Shown piece after piece: positions 7,190-13,289 of a stretch of 13,289 bases of DNA. This DNA comes from Thermococci archaeon. Its GTDB lineage: Archaea > Methanobacteriota_B > Thermococci > Thermococcales > Thermococcaceae. Position 1 is the stretch's first letter, and every line of letters starts with the position of its first letter. Made by a program: the position numbers and the translations under genes. Under the pieces are notes generated by a model. That model did no database searches, was not told the DNA's origin, and saw nothing but the letters and a program-made list of their open reading frames with translations. The stretch covers positions 1 through 13,289 of the forward strand of contig QMUE01000010.1 in NCBI GenBank assembly GCA_003663535.1. Reading direction: 5' to 3'.

Positions 7190-8307
7190 ATTACTTTCAC
7201 CATTCTCTCAGCCCAAGGAGATATTCTAACTTTTATATACCCCCTGAGTTTTTCATCAACTTCTCTGTCCCCGGTATAAACTCTTATTGGCCTTCTAACC
7301 TTGGTTGGACTAGCCACTACTGTAATATTCTCCTTAGGAATGTGGCTTAAAATTTTTGGAGAAAACTGCTGGTTCCCCCTGCCAAAGAGAAAGTTAAGGC
7401 CCCCTACAATGGTCACTATTATTTTTGGGGGTTTATCAATGTATTTAAGCAAATCCTTTTCTTGAGCATCTTTTACTAGCAGTTTCACTTTTCCATCTTT
7501 GATTTCAACTATGTCAACTCCTAAAAGTGTTCCATTGATTCCAAGCTTGTCTTTTATCTTTTTTATTGTAGAACCCGCTCCTAGGAAATAGATTCCATCC
7601 TCAAGCTCCTCCACCAGAGTATTGGCTATGGCCTCAAGCTCTTCCTCCTCGTCAAGTGGAGTGGCCTCTTTGGCACCTTGTATAAGTGTTTCAACATAAG
7701 GTACAAGGCATTTTCCGTAGAGTTGGGCCTTTACTTCATCATGCCTGTATGCATTCTCATCCAAGTCAAGAATTTCCTTCTCAATTAGTTTTGCATTTCC
7801 TTTTGTGAATTCAACTAAAAGCCTTGCTGCATCCTCTGGAGATGTAGCGAAAACTCCTGAAAACATCTTGACACCAGTTGGAATTCCTAATATTGGGTTT
7901 TCTTCATCTATTGCTTCATAAATGTCTCTTGCGGTTCCATCTCCGCCTGCGAATACAATTATATCAACATCTTTGCTCATGAACTTTGCGAGTGTTTTTG
8001 TGTCTTCTTTGTTGGTGTCCGGGATTTTAACACCTAAAATTTCCTTTTCTCCAATTTTTCTATGCTTGATGACGCGATATGGAAATTCAAACTCTTTGAG
8101 GGCGTCTTCCCCTAATCCATTGGGACCTGTGAAAAACCTGATACTTACATCATAATGGGAGAGTTCTTTCAGAAAAAGCTTCGTAAACTCGATTGCCATT
8201 GGTTCAGCGCCTCTCCGTATAGCTTCTTCCACTACTCCGTCAGTTCCTTTTAAAGCCACTCTTCCCCCCATACCAGCTATTGGGTTTACTATTAATCCAG
8301 CTTTCAT
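7186..8307 (-). CDS. ATP-NAD kinase family protein (AcoX-like)
   Basis: The 373-aa product has the NAD kinase/diacylglycerol kinase fold signature. It begins MKAGLIVNPIAGMGG (the phosphate-site NP.AG turn), has FAGGDGTARDI with the catalytic GGDGT at 121-125, then LGIPTGVKMFSGVFA, the second nucleotide-contact region, and a beta-rich C-terminal half including GAGSTIKK. This longer form matches the COG3199/AcoX group rather than the short housekeeping NAD kinase, so the natural substrate (NAD or another nucleotide/diol) is uncertain. ATG 8307 is favoured because a GAGGGATGA site precedes it; ATG 8313 abuts that site directly. The gene sits 39 nt after the channel gene and overlaps mobA by 4 nt. 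An AT-rich TTTAATTTAAATG at 8333-8345 could be an internal promoter. Confidence 0.82.
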   Translation of the reverse strand: MKAGLIVNPIAGMGGRVALKGTDGVVEEAIRRGAEPMAIEFTKLFLKELSHYDVSIRFFTGPNGLGEDALKEFEFPYRVIKHRKIGEKEILGVKIPDTNKEDTKTLAKFMSKDVDIIVFAGGDGTARDIYEAIDEENPILGIPTGVKMFSGVFATSPEDAARLLVEFTKGNAKLIEKEILDLDENAYRHDEVKAQLYGKCLVPYVETLIQGAKEATPLDEEEELEAIANTLVEELEDGIYFLGAGSTIKKIKDKLGINGTLLGVDIVEIKDGKVKLLVKDAQEKDLLKYIDKPPKIIVTIVGGLNFLFGRGNQQFSPKILSHIPKENITVVASPTKVRRPIRVYTGDREVDEKLRGYIKVRISPWAERMVKVI

Positions 8308-8346
8308 TTTCATCCCTCTTTTACTTCATGTGCATTTAAATTAAAC

Positions 8347-9858
8347 TTAACGCATGTATTTCCTTGCAAAAACCGTCAGGAAAACTGCCCACATAAACAT
8401 CCCGAAGAGAGCTTCAAGGGAAGCGAACACTCTTCCAATTCCAATGGGATGTAAATCTCCATAGCCTAGAGTTGTTGCTGTTACCACGCTAAAGTATTCA
8501 TAATCTAAGAAGCTCTCTAAAGGAACACCAAAACTTGTTACACTTCTGGTAATATAGAAAATCGTAGGAAAGGCAAAATTAACCATAGCTATCCAGATCA
8601 AGATTGGTCTTTTCCAATCTGTTCCGTATTTGCATGTTAAATCTGCAAAAAACCATTCAAAGAGGCCTTCTAAAAGGTGTATGTAGTGTTTTATTTTGGT
8701 TTTGGCCTTTCTAAAAGGAAAAGAGGGTAATTTTACACTAATCCCGAGTTTAGGCAAATAAGTCATATACCTTCCCATTTTTTGTTTCCTCCGTGCGAGC
8801 ATTTCTAAATAGTGGTACTCGTCTGCTTTCTCTTTATCTCCACTTTTTTCCCATGTGATTCTTGCTAATCTGTAGAAAAACTCTTCCATTGTAGGATTAT
8901 TAAAGTCACACTCTTCAAGGATCACAAATCCTTTTACACTTAATTCTGCTGGGAGATTTGGAAGCACAGTTAAGTTCCATGTCGTATCTCCGTAAAAGGT
9001 ACTCCCCCTGAACACTAGGTTGTTGTGAATGAGTGTGTGTATGAACTCGGGGACCTTTAGCCTTCCGCCTCTAATCTCAACATGACCTAGAACTTCAAGA
9101 TTCTCAAATTGAAGGGTTCCACTAAAGTTTCTAATAAAAATTCTTACTTGTCGCTTGAATCTTGGATTTGGATCAAACTCTATATTTTTTATGAGAAGTA
9201 TTTTTGCTTTTACGTGCTTTTTCGATATCCTGGAGGGATTTACTCCATATTCATCTAAAATCTCTTTAAGCAGAGGATAACGGGAGTTTATCCCTATTCT
9301 TCTAACTCTTTTAAGATCAGAGAGTTCTATTCTTCCATGAATGCTTTCTTTTTCTCCATACTCCTCTTCGCCTTTTATTCTCCTCTCGGACTGCTGCACA
9401 GAATTCATCATCAGATACCTAACTGCACTGTTTTTTATGGAGATTGAATTTTCGAATTCAATGTTGAGGGCATTAAATCCATAAAGGGTTGAATTTTTTA
9501 TCCATATTGTTCCTATGGATGAGCTTACTAATATAACTCTCCCAATTTCAGAATTGAAGAGAGATAAACCCTTTAAATCAGAATTCTCGACAATAAGGGT
9601 TCTTATCTTTGAGTTCTTCAATACAAGAGGATTTTTAATTGTCATATTTGAGATCTTGGCTTCATACAATTGAATACCTTCAAAATACCGGATCCCTCTT
9701 TCTAGTTTTCTTTCAAATGCTCTCTTTTTAATCTCTTTTAATCTTTCTCCATAAAGTAATTCTCCTTCATCAAGGGGGACATGGAGTGAGCAATACTTTG
9801 AGCCAGCTAGAGCTTTTGTTTTACACTTCTCACCATTTTCAAAAATGTATTCACACAT
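8347..9858 (-). CDS. Two-TM potassium channel with N-terminal zinc motif and beta-helix domain
   Basis: This 503-aa protein has three parts. Residues 2-26 carry Cys2, Cys12, Cys23 and His26 (C-x9-C-x10-C-x2-H), a compact zinc site. Residues about 60-340 show recurring hydrophobic strands separated by N-S/D turns (for example KNSKIRTLIVENSDL and FNSEIGRVIL), typical of a right-handed beta-helix of the pentapeptide-repeat/bactofilin type. After a helical linker rich in Lys/Arg come TM1 (about 418-436), a pore helix, the K+ selectivity filter TTLGYGD (462-468) and TM2 (about 474-497), ending ARKYMR. No voltage sensor (S1-S4) and no RCK/TrkA domain is present. It should form a tetrameric K+ channel with a large cytoplasmic sensor. 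GGTGAT lies 4 nt before ATG 9858. It follows the ParB-fold gene by 14 nt. The gating signal is unknown. Confidence 0.88.
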   Translation of the reverse strand: MCEYIFENGEKCKTKALAGSKYCSLHVPLDEGELLYGERLKEIKKRAFERKLERGIRYFEGIQLYEAKISNMTIKNPLVLKNSKIRTLIVENSDLKGLSLFNSEIGRVILVSSSIGTIWIKNSTLYGFNALNIEFENSISIKNSAVRYLMMNSVQQSERRIKGEEEYGEKESIHGRIELSDLKRVRRIGINSRYPLLKEILDEYGVNPSRISKKHVKAKILLIKNIEFDPNPRFKRQVRIFIRNFSGTLQFENLEVLGHVEIRGGRLKVPEFIHTLIHNNLVFRGSTFYGDTTWNLTVLPNLPAELSVKGFVILEECDFNNPTMEEFFYRLARITWEKSGDKEKADEYHYLEMLARRKQKMGRYMTYLPKLGISVKLPSFPFRKAKTKIKHYIHLLEGLFEWFFADLTCKYGTDWKRPILIWIAMVNFAFPTIFYITRSVTSFGVPLESFLDYEYFSVVTATTLGYGDLHPIGIGRVFASLEALFGMFMWAVFLTVFARKYMR

Positions 9859-9872
9859 TCATATCACCAATA

Positions 9873-10271
9873 TTATTCTTTAACAATCATGATATCGTCT
9901 AAACTGTTTAACTTTGCTTTTTTTGCGGACTTCTCGATTTTTGTTGGAATATCTCGAATGGGCCTTAATATTATCGACTCGACTTGTGAGAATCCAAGTT
10001 TTTTCCTGGCATAAGCTCGATGGTGCCCGTCTAAAATGTAATATTCCCCCTTGTGCTCCAAAACAATTACTGGAGCATCATATCCATGCACTATCTCTTG
10101 AAGTACCACTAGTAGTTTTTTCTCGCTCAATTGCCACTGAGTGGGGATTAGAACATCAGTAGGTAAGTATTTATGTTCTGACTCAAAAGGTATTCCATAA
10201 ATAATCTCATTTTCTTTTTTTATTCGCTCAGCCCTCTTAAATGCTTCTTCTCTTGTTATGAGTCTAATCAC
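9873..10271 (-). CDS. Short ParB/sulfiredoxin-fold protein with DGHHR motif (SerK-like)
   Basis: This 132-aa protein has the ParB/Srx core: a segment YLPTDVLIPTQWQLSEKKL, a helix, a strand pair DAPVIVLEHKGEYYIL and then DGHHR (81-85) with the helix AYARKKLG. DGHHR binds nucleotide phosphates in the superfamily; the free serine kinase SerK of Thermococcus has a near-identical ILVDGHHR-type stretch. SerK is about 240 aa, and this protein lacks its C-terminal half. The acidic catalytic residue of SerK before the first helix is not obvious here, so serine kinase activity is not assured. There is no HTH for ParB-type DNA binding. GTG 10271 is chosen: GGGGAG lies about 6 nt upstream and the start overlaps the methyltransferase stop by 8 nt (GTGATTAG). 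TTG 10289 would add six residues. The channel gene follows by 14 nt. Confidence 0.75.
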   Translation of the reverse strand: MIRLITREEAFKRAERIKKENEIIYGIPFESEHKYLPTDVLIPTQWQLSEKKLLVVLQEIVHGYDAPVIVLEHKGEYYILDGHHRAYARKKLGFSQVESIILRPIRDIPTKIEKSAKKAKLNSLDDIMIVKE

Positions 10272-10944
10272 CTTTAACTCCCCTAACAACTATAAAGGCC
10301 CCAAAGTTCTTTAGCTTATCGCTAAACTTTTCATCAAGCCTTTCGCTAATATTAACAAAGGGGAAAAAAGAAGGGAGATAAATAATGCCTCTGCTTTTAG
10401 TCTCTTTAAAACCTGCATTTTTCATGAGGTTTTCAAGCTCTTTTGGAGTATAGAATCTTGCATATCTGTAAGCAGTTTCAACAAAAAGGGTTTTCATACG
10501 TTTAAAGATAAACCACATGCTTTTACCATTCATGGTGCCTATTACAGCTTCTCCTCTGGGTTTCAAGACTCTATAAACCTCACTCAACACTTTTTCTGGT
10601 TCGTGTATGAACTCAAGCATTGTCACGCTTAATACCAGATCGAAGGTGTTATCTTCAAATGGGAGCGAATATGCATTTGCTTTGATGAATTTAGCATTGG
10701 GGAGCTTCTTCTGTGCGATCTTTAACATTCTTCTGCTTATATCCACCCCAACAACTTGGAATCCCCTTTTATAGAGTTCCAATGTATAGTTCCCTGTTCC
10801 ACATCCGAGATCAAGAGCATCCCCATGTTTAGTTTTTATCATGGAAAACACTAATTTTTTCTCTGTTCTGTCCACGTATGCTCCTACTTTAGTTTTATAC
10901 CACTCATCATATCGGTGGGCTATCTTATCAAAGTACTCTGCCAT
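10264..10944 (-). CDS. Class I SAM-dependent methyltransferase
   Basis: The 226-aa product is a single Rossmann-like methyltransferase domain of the Methyltransf_11/UbiE type. The N-terminus AEYFDKIAHRYDEWY is usual for the group. Motif I is ALDLGCGTGNYT (43-54), followed by VVGVDIS with the acidic residue Asp68 that contacts the ribose, then NAYSLPFEDNTFDLVLS (motif IV) and EVYRVLKPRGEAVIGTM (post-motif helix and strand). The C-terminal part includes aromatic segments but no membrane helix. The acceptor (small molecule, lipid or quinone-like compound) cannot be named. A GGAG site sits 9 nt before ATG 10944. It is the first gene of the cluster running to mobA, and its leader contains an IS200/IS605-type hairpin. 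Confidence 0.87.
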   Translation of the reverse strand: MAEYFDKIAHRYDEWYKTKVGAYVDRTEKKLVFSMIKTKHGDALDLGCGTGNYTLELYKRGFQVVGVDISRRMLKIAQKKLPNAKFIKANAYSLPFEDNTFDLVLSVTMLEFIHEPEKVLSEVYRVLKPRGEAVIGTMNGKSMWFIFKRMKTLFVETAYRYARFYTPKELENLMKNAGFKETKSRGIIYLPSFFPFVNISERLDEKFSDKLKNFGAFIVVRGVKGD

Positions 10945-10973
10945 GGGACACTTCTCCTATCAGGTTTGTCGAG

Positions 10974-11008
10974 CTGACCTCCTCCCCGTCCTGAAGGGCG
11001 GGGCTTTC
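10974..11008 (-). mobile_element. Orphan IS200/IS605 (TnpB-type) right-end hairpin
   Basis: On the minus strand this reads GAAAGCCCCGCCCTTCAGGA, then CGGGGAGGAGGTCAG. The GC-rich stem (10984-10992 with 10995-11003, 9 bp with one mispair) followed by GGAGGNNGTCA is the form commonly seen just after tnpB in archaeal IS200/IS605-family elements, where it also makes the end of the guide (omega) RNA. Here tnpB would have to lie at higher coordinates on the minus strand, but adk occupies that place, so this is a solo end or remnant. In RNA made from the plus strand the mispair is a G-U wobble; in minus-strand RNA it is A-C. It could now act as a terminator or leader structure between adk and the methyltransferase. 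Confidence 0.6.
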
Positions 11009-11037
11009 ACGAGGCAATATTTATCAAATTTTGTATT

Positions 11038-11712
11038 TTATTCGAATTCTTCCCTTTTCTTCTCTCGATTCCATATGTAATCTAAAAGAGGTCTGATTCG
11101 TTCCCACACTTCTTCGATTCCTCCGTGACCATTTATCTGCACATACACCCCCTGACCTTTGTAGAACTTGATAATTGGTTCCACGTTGTTGATATAAATA
11201 TCGTATCTCCTTGATACTATCTCTGGTGTGTCATCTTCCCTTTGAACAACCTCCCCACCACAAATATCACATTTCCCAGGAACTTTGGGGGGATTGTATT
11301 TTATATGATAGACTGCTCCGCACTGTCTACAGATTCTTCTTCCGGAAATTCTCGTTATACTCTCTTCTTTTGAGATGAAGATATCAATTGCAAGTTTTAT
11401 TCTAATTCCATGATCGTAAAGGAAATTTTCCAAAGCTAAAACCTGTTCGGCTGTTCTTGGATATCCATCGATAATAAAGTTCTCTCTTTTCCTCCTTAGT
11501 CTTGAGAGGACTAGAGTGTTTATGACAGTGTCAGGTAAAAGGTCACCCTTTTCTATGTATTTTTTCATTTCCCTTCCAAGAGCGTTTCCTTTGTTTATCT
11601 CTGCTCTTATTATATCCCCCGAGGCTATGTATTCTAGGTTATATTTTTCAATGATTCTCCGTGAATGAGTGGATTTTCCAGAACCAGGAGGGCCAAAAAT
11701 CAAGATGTTCAT
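11038..11712 (-). CDS. adk: Adenylate kinase, zinc-containing long form
   Basis: Adenylate kinase interconverts ATP + AMP and two ADP. The 224-aa product carries the P-loop GPPGSGKST (7-15), the AMP-binding SGDIIR (31-36), DGYPRT (82-87) and a LID domain with a structural zinc site formed by Cys128, Cys131, Cys148 and Cys151, as in many thermophilic long-form enzymes. RREDD-like and RRYDIY segments supply the remaining Arg contacts. The C-terminal tail is short and charged. A GGTGAT site lies 4 nt before ATG 11712. It is divergent from the broken DUF2258-type gene and is followed, after a 93-nt gap, by the methyltransferase cluster. All catalytic motifs are intact and the assignment is secure, although the bacterial-like long form differs from the trimeric crenarchaeal type. 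Confidence 0.95.
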   Translation of the reverse strand: MNILIFGPPGSGKSTHSRRIIEKYNLEYIASGDIIRAEINKGNALGREMKKYIEKGDLLPDTVINTLVLSRLRRKRENFIIDGYPRTAEQVLALENFLYDHGIRIKLAIDIFISKEESITRISGRRICRQCGAVYHIKYNPPKVPGKCDICGGEVVQREDDTPEIVSRRYDIYINNVEPIIKFYKGQGVYVQINGHGGIEEVWERIRPLLDYIWNREKKREEFE

Positions 11713-11728
11713 TCGATCACCAATATGG

Positions 11729-11753
11729 ATATATATTTAATAGTGCATTAAAG
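11729..11753. promoter_or_regulatory. Divergent promoters of adk and the DUF2258-type gene
   Basis: The 58-nt gap between ATG 11712 (minus) and ATG 11771 (plus) has two AT boxes. CTTTAATG on the minus strand (11746-11753) predicts an adk start near 11724 and a leader of about 12 nt containing GGTGAT. ATATATATTTAA on the plus strand (11729-11740) predicts a start near 11761 for the DUF2258-type gene, within its GGTGGTG site. The overlap means the two promoters may compete for TBP. Confidence 0.45.
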
Positions 11754-11770
11754 CATTATGGTGGTGCCTG

Positions 11771-12117
11771 ATGCCCAGGCTCTCAACTGGTTTTGTTAGG
11801 GCAAATGGATATGCCAACAAGGTTAGAAAGGTCCTATTTGCTTTAACACGAGGCAAAGTTGTACCAGAAAATGTTGTGAGGGCGAGATAGAATGGAACTA
11901 CGATAGCTTGCAAATTGAGGTTTATAAGAAAGAGGAAGAAGAAAAGCTTGCTGAGGCCATGGAAGAGGTTGAAGAAAGTGAAAGAACCTTAGAAGCCATC
12001 ATAAATGAACTTAGTAATCTTTCAGAAAAACTGAAAGAACTTAGTGAAGAGGTCTCCCAAATAGTTGAAACACTTAAAAGAGAACACACCTCACTAAAAC
12101 TAGAATTTGAAAAATAA
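11771..12117 (+). pseudogene. Broken DUF2258-type gene (internal deletion/frameshift)
   Basis: Two pieces in different frames belong together. The first, from ATG 11771 with a GGTGGTG site, encodes MPRLSTGFVRANGYANKVRK and then VLFALTRGKVVPENVVRAR, and stops at TAG 11888-11890. The second, in the -1 frame from about 11881, encodes GEIEWNYDSLQIEVYKKE followed by a Glu/Lys-rich helix that looks like a coiled coil (to 12117). STG.VRA..YA.KVR at the start and I.WdYDsL.IEVYKK later are features I recall from the DUF2258 family. Intact members have roughly 30 residues between the two pieces, so this copy seems to have lost the middle of the domain as well as the frame. The deletion may have occurred at the short GAGGGC stretch (11878-11883). 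There is no good start for the second piece alone. The DUF2258 link is from memory. Confidence 0.68.
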
Positions 12118-12122
12118 GATTG

Positions 12123-12638
12123 CTATTCTTCATAGTCTTCGTTCTCTTCGCTTTTTCCCTCCATTCTTATAACGTAATCAGCAGCGTTTTGAAGGGCAAC
12201 ACTGAAACCAGGTTCTATACCAATAACAACTGTCTCCTTTCCTTTTCTTTTTCCTTCATTTATTATTGGGAGAAAATCGGCGTCTCTCGTAGCAAGCCCT
12301 ATTGCCTCTATGTCGCTGTTGTATATGAGCTCCATCGCCTCAATAGCGATTCTTACGTCGGTATCTCCAGCAACAATTATTGGTTCAAACCCTTGATTTA
12401 CTATCGCTTCAATAAGGCCTTGAGGAGCGTATTGATTTAAAACAACTTTAGCAACTCTGATTTTTCCGATTTTCTCTAGAGCTTCTTTTATATTTTCAAG
12501 TTTTATTCCAAATTCTTTTCTCAGTATGTTTGGCCCGTCGATTATAAGCCCTATGCTCTTTGGGGGGCCCTTAGGGACTTCTTTCTCTTTAGATTTTCTT
12601 TCTTCTCTTTTTAGTATCTTGAATAATGATGTCCTCAT
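12123..12638 (-). CDS. NYN-domain (PIN-like) protein, predicted active copy
   Basis: This 171-aa protein belongs to the archaeal NYN/LabA-like group (TIGR00288 type), PIN-fold RNases that use clustered acidic residues and Mg2+. It has a basic N-terminal extension, IDGPNILR (Asp34), [13 protein letters not shown] (Asp92, Asp94), [11 protein letters not shown] (Asp119, Asp121) and a C-terminal [14 protein letters not shown] with an acidic tail EENEDYEE. All acidic positions expected for catalysis are present. ATG 12638 is chosen because GAGGTGA (12645-12651) precedes it; the upstream GTG 12647 falls within that site. The start overlaps the end of the upstream paralogue by 50 nt, so translation is likely coupled. 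It converges on the broken DUF2258-type gene with a 5-nt gap. The RNA substrate is unknown. Confidence 0.88.
   Translation of the reverse strand: MRTSLFKILKREERKSKEKEVPKGPPKSIGLIIDGPNILRKEFGIKLENIKEALEKIGKIRVAKVVLNQYAPQGLIEAIVNQGFEPIIVAGDTDVRIAIEAMELIYNSDIEAIGLATRDADFLPIINEGKRKGKETVVIGIEPGFSVALQNAADYVIRMEGKSEENEDYEE
12364..12467. repeat. Near-identical 104-bp tract shared by the two NYN genes (copy 1)
   Basis: This tract aligns without gaps, at a constant offset of 493 nt, to 12857-12960 in the paralogous gene, with five mismatches by eye. It encodes the part from about [15 protein letters not shown] to [11 protein letters not shown]. Flanking parts of the two genes are much more different at the DNA level. 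Confidence 0.75.
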
Positions 12639-13140
12639 TATCTTCACCTCTTTCGAGGGCTATTACATAATCAGCAGCATGTTTTAAAGCGACACTAAAT
12701 CCAGGTTCAATACCGATAATGGCAGTTTCTTTCCCTTTCTCTTTTGCTTTCAATATTATGGGCAAAAATTCAGCATTTCGTGTGGCTAAGGCAATTATAT
12801 CTATATTTTGGTTATATATCTCTCTCATAGCCTCTACTGCGAGTTTTACCCCTGTCTCTCCAGCAACAATTATTGGTTCAAACCCTTGATTTGCAATGGC
12901 TTCAATAAGCCCTTGAGGAGCGTATTGATTTAAAACAACTTTAGCAACTCTGATATTTCCAAGTTCTTCCAGAGCAACCACAATATCTTCAAGATGTACA
13001 TTGAATTCTTTTCTCAGTATGTTTGGGCCGTCAATGAGTAGGGCTATTTTTTTGCCTCTTTGAATTTTTTGTTTGATCATTCCGATACTTTTTACCCCTC
13101 CTTTTGTAATCGAGACTATCCTCTCCCAATTGCTGGGCAT
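12589..13140 (-). CDS. NYN-domain protein, predicted degenerate (possibly inactive) paralogue
   Basis: This 183-aa protein is a clear paralogue of the downstream NYN gene, sharing [11 protein letters not shown] (Asp37), [15 protein letters not shown] and IEPGFSVAL...AADYVI. The other acidic positions have changed: [13 protein letters not shown] has Glu95 and Gly97 where the partner has two Asp, and [11 protein letters not shown] has Asn122 and Glu124 where the partner has two Asp. Nuclease activity is therefore doubtful, and a regulatory or structural role, perhaps in a heterodimer with the active copy, is an inference. The C-terminal tail is basic (DTKKRRKKI), while the partner's is acidic. 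ATG 13140 is chosen over GTG 13152 because GGTGAT lies 4 nt upstream and overlaps the GTG codons. It is the first gene of the NYN pair. Confidence 0.88.
   Translation of the reverse strand: MPSNWERIVSITKGGVKSIGMIKQKIQRGKKIALLIDGPNILRKEFNVHLEDIVVALEELGNIRVAKVVLNQYAPQGLIEAIANQGFEPIIVAGETGVKLAVEAMREIYNQNIDIIALATRNAEFLPIILKAKEKGKETAIIGIEPGFSVALKHAADYVIALERGEDNEDIIIQDTKKRRKKI
12857..12960. repeat. Near-identical 104-bp tract shared by the two NYN genes (copy 2)
   Basis: This is the partner of 12364-12467, in the same orientation. A further 23-bp identical stretch lies at the same offset (12511-12533 and 13004-13026), encoding the NILRKEF region. Most of the third positions inside the tract are also identical. 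Confidence 0.75.
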
Positions 13141-13198
13141 CGTTATCACCACATTGTTGATATAACTTAAAATCTCTGGTAAAAATTATGATTTCAGA

Positions 13199-13210
13199 GT
13201 ATAAAAAAGT
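13199..13210 (-). promoter_or_regulatory. TATA box for the NYN gene pair
   Basis: The minus strand reads CTTTTTTATACT, predicting a start near 13178 and a leader of about 38 nt holding the GGTGAT site before ATG 13140. A weaker alternative, TTTTAAGTT, lies at 13167-13175. The rest of the right edge (13211-13289) is AT-rich with no gene that I can support. Confidence 0.45.
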
Positions 13211-13289
13211 TGGGCAAGAAGGCAACAAAATGGTTATAATTATTGAAAACCAAATATGATATATGAGTAGGGTCCCTTTTTATTTAAGA

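Noticed and set aside
11876..11892. Programmed -1 frameshift joining the two DUF2258-type pieces
   Set aside because: There is no classical slippery heptamer, and a simple shift would still omit the middle of the domain.
11908..12117. Independent coiled-coil gene starting at TTG 11908
   Set aside because: The frame is open further upstream and carries family residues (GEIEWNYDS) before the TTG, and there is no ribosome site. It is better read as the 3' piece of the broken DUF2258-type gene.
13188..13259. Small plus-strand open frame of 23 codons starting MISEYKKVGQEG
   Set aside because: There is no convincing ribosome site, it has no recognisable family, and it overlaps the likely promoter of the NYN pair.
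13230..13289. Terminator-like GGGTCCC followed by a T run at the right edge
   Set aside because: The inverted repeat is only a few bases with no loop, and there is no gene upstream of it on that strand to terminate.

Overview
The window looks like chromosomal DNA of a hyperthermophilic archaeon of the order Thermococcales (Thermococcus/Pyrococcus group). The reasons are the AT-rich, Lys/Glu-rich coding style, GGTGA-type ribosome binding sites 4-8 nt before most starts, TATA-box promoters with short or no leaders, and gene families typical of that order: archaeal RNase Z, tandem NYN-domain proteins, a lone NusA-type KH domain, a DUF2258-type gene and a zinc-containing adenylate kinase. The order-level assignment rests on recognising protein families, not on a database search.

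Layout. Positions 1-2180 (minus strand) hold two short operons. One is ribonuclease Z, a TraB-family protein and a small zinc ribbon. The other is a NusA-like KH protein followed by an M50 membrane metalloprotease that runs off the left edge. Positions 2226-4636 (minus) hold two tandem, heavily sequon-rich surface proteins, each with a signal peptide and a C-terminal membrane anchor, and apparently sharing a C-terminal beta-sandwich-like domain. A divergent promoter at about 4681-4712 separates them from a plus-strand pair, a TPR protein and a GNAT acetyltransferase (4746-6624). The GNAT gene converges on and overlaps the tail of mobA.

Positions 6602-10944 (minus) form a compact five-gene cluster: a SAM methyltransferase, a short ParB/sulfiredoxin-fold protein with a DGHHR motif, a potassium channel with an N-terminal zinc motif and beta-helix, an AcoX-like ATP-NAD kinase family protein, and MobA. 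Spacings run from an 8-nt overlap to 39 nt, so co-transcription is plausible, but no single pathway links the products. Just upstream of the methyltransferase sits a hairpin of the type found at the right end of IS200/IS605 (TnpB) elements, with no transposase gene near it. Then come adk (minus) and, divergently, a broken DUF2258-type gene (plus).

The right end (12123-13289) holds two overlapping tandem NYN-domain genes. The downstream copy keeps the acidic active-site residues. The upstream copy has lost most of them, and the two genes share a nearly identical 104-bp tract.

The points most worth following are the active/degenerate NYN nuclease pair with its conversion-like tract, the zinc motif/beta-helix/K+ channel fusion next to a DGHHR protein, the orphan IS200/IS605-type hairpin in a gene leader, and the broken DUF2258-type gene. 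No tRNA, rRNA or CRISPR array was seen, and no stretch over 300 bases lacks a gene.
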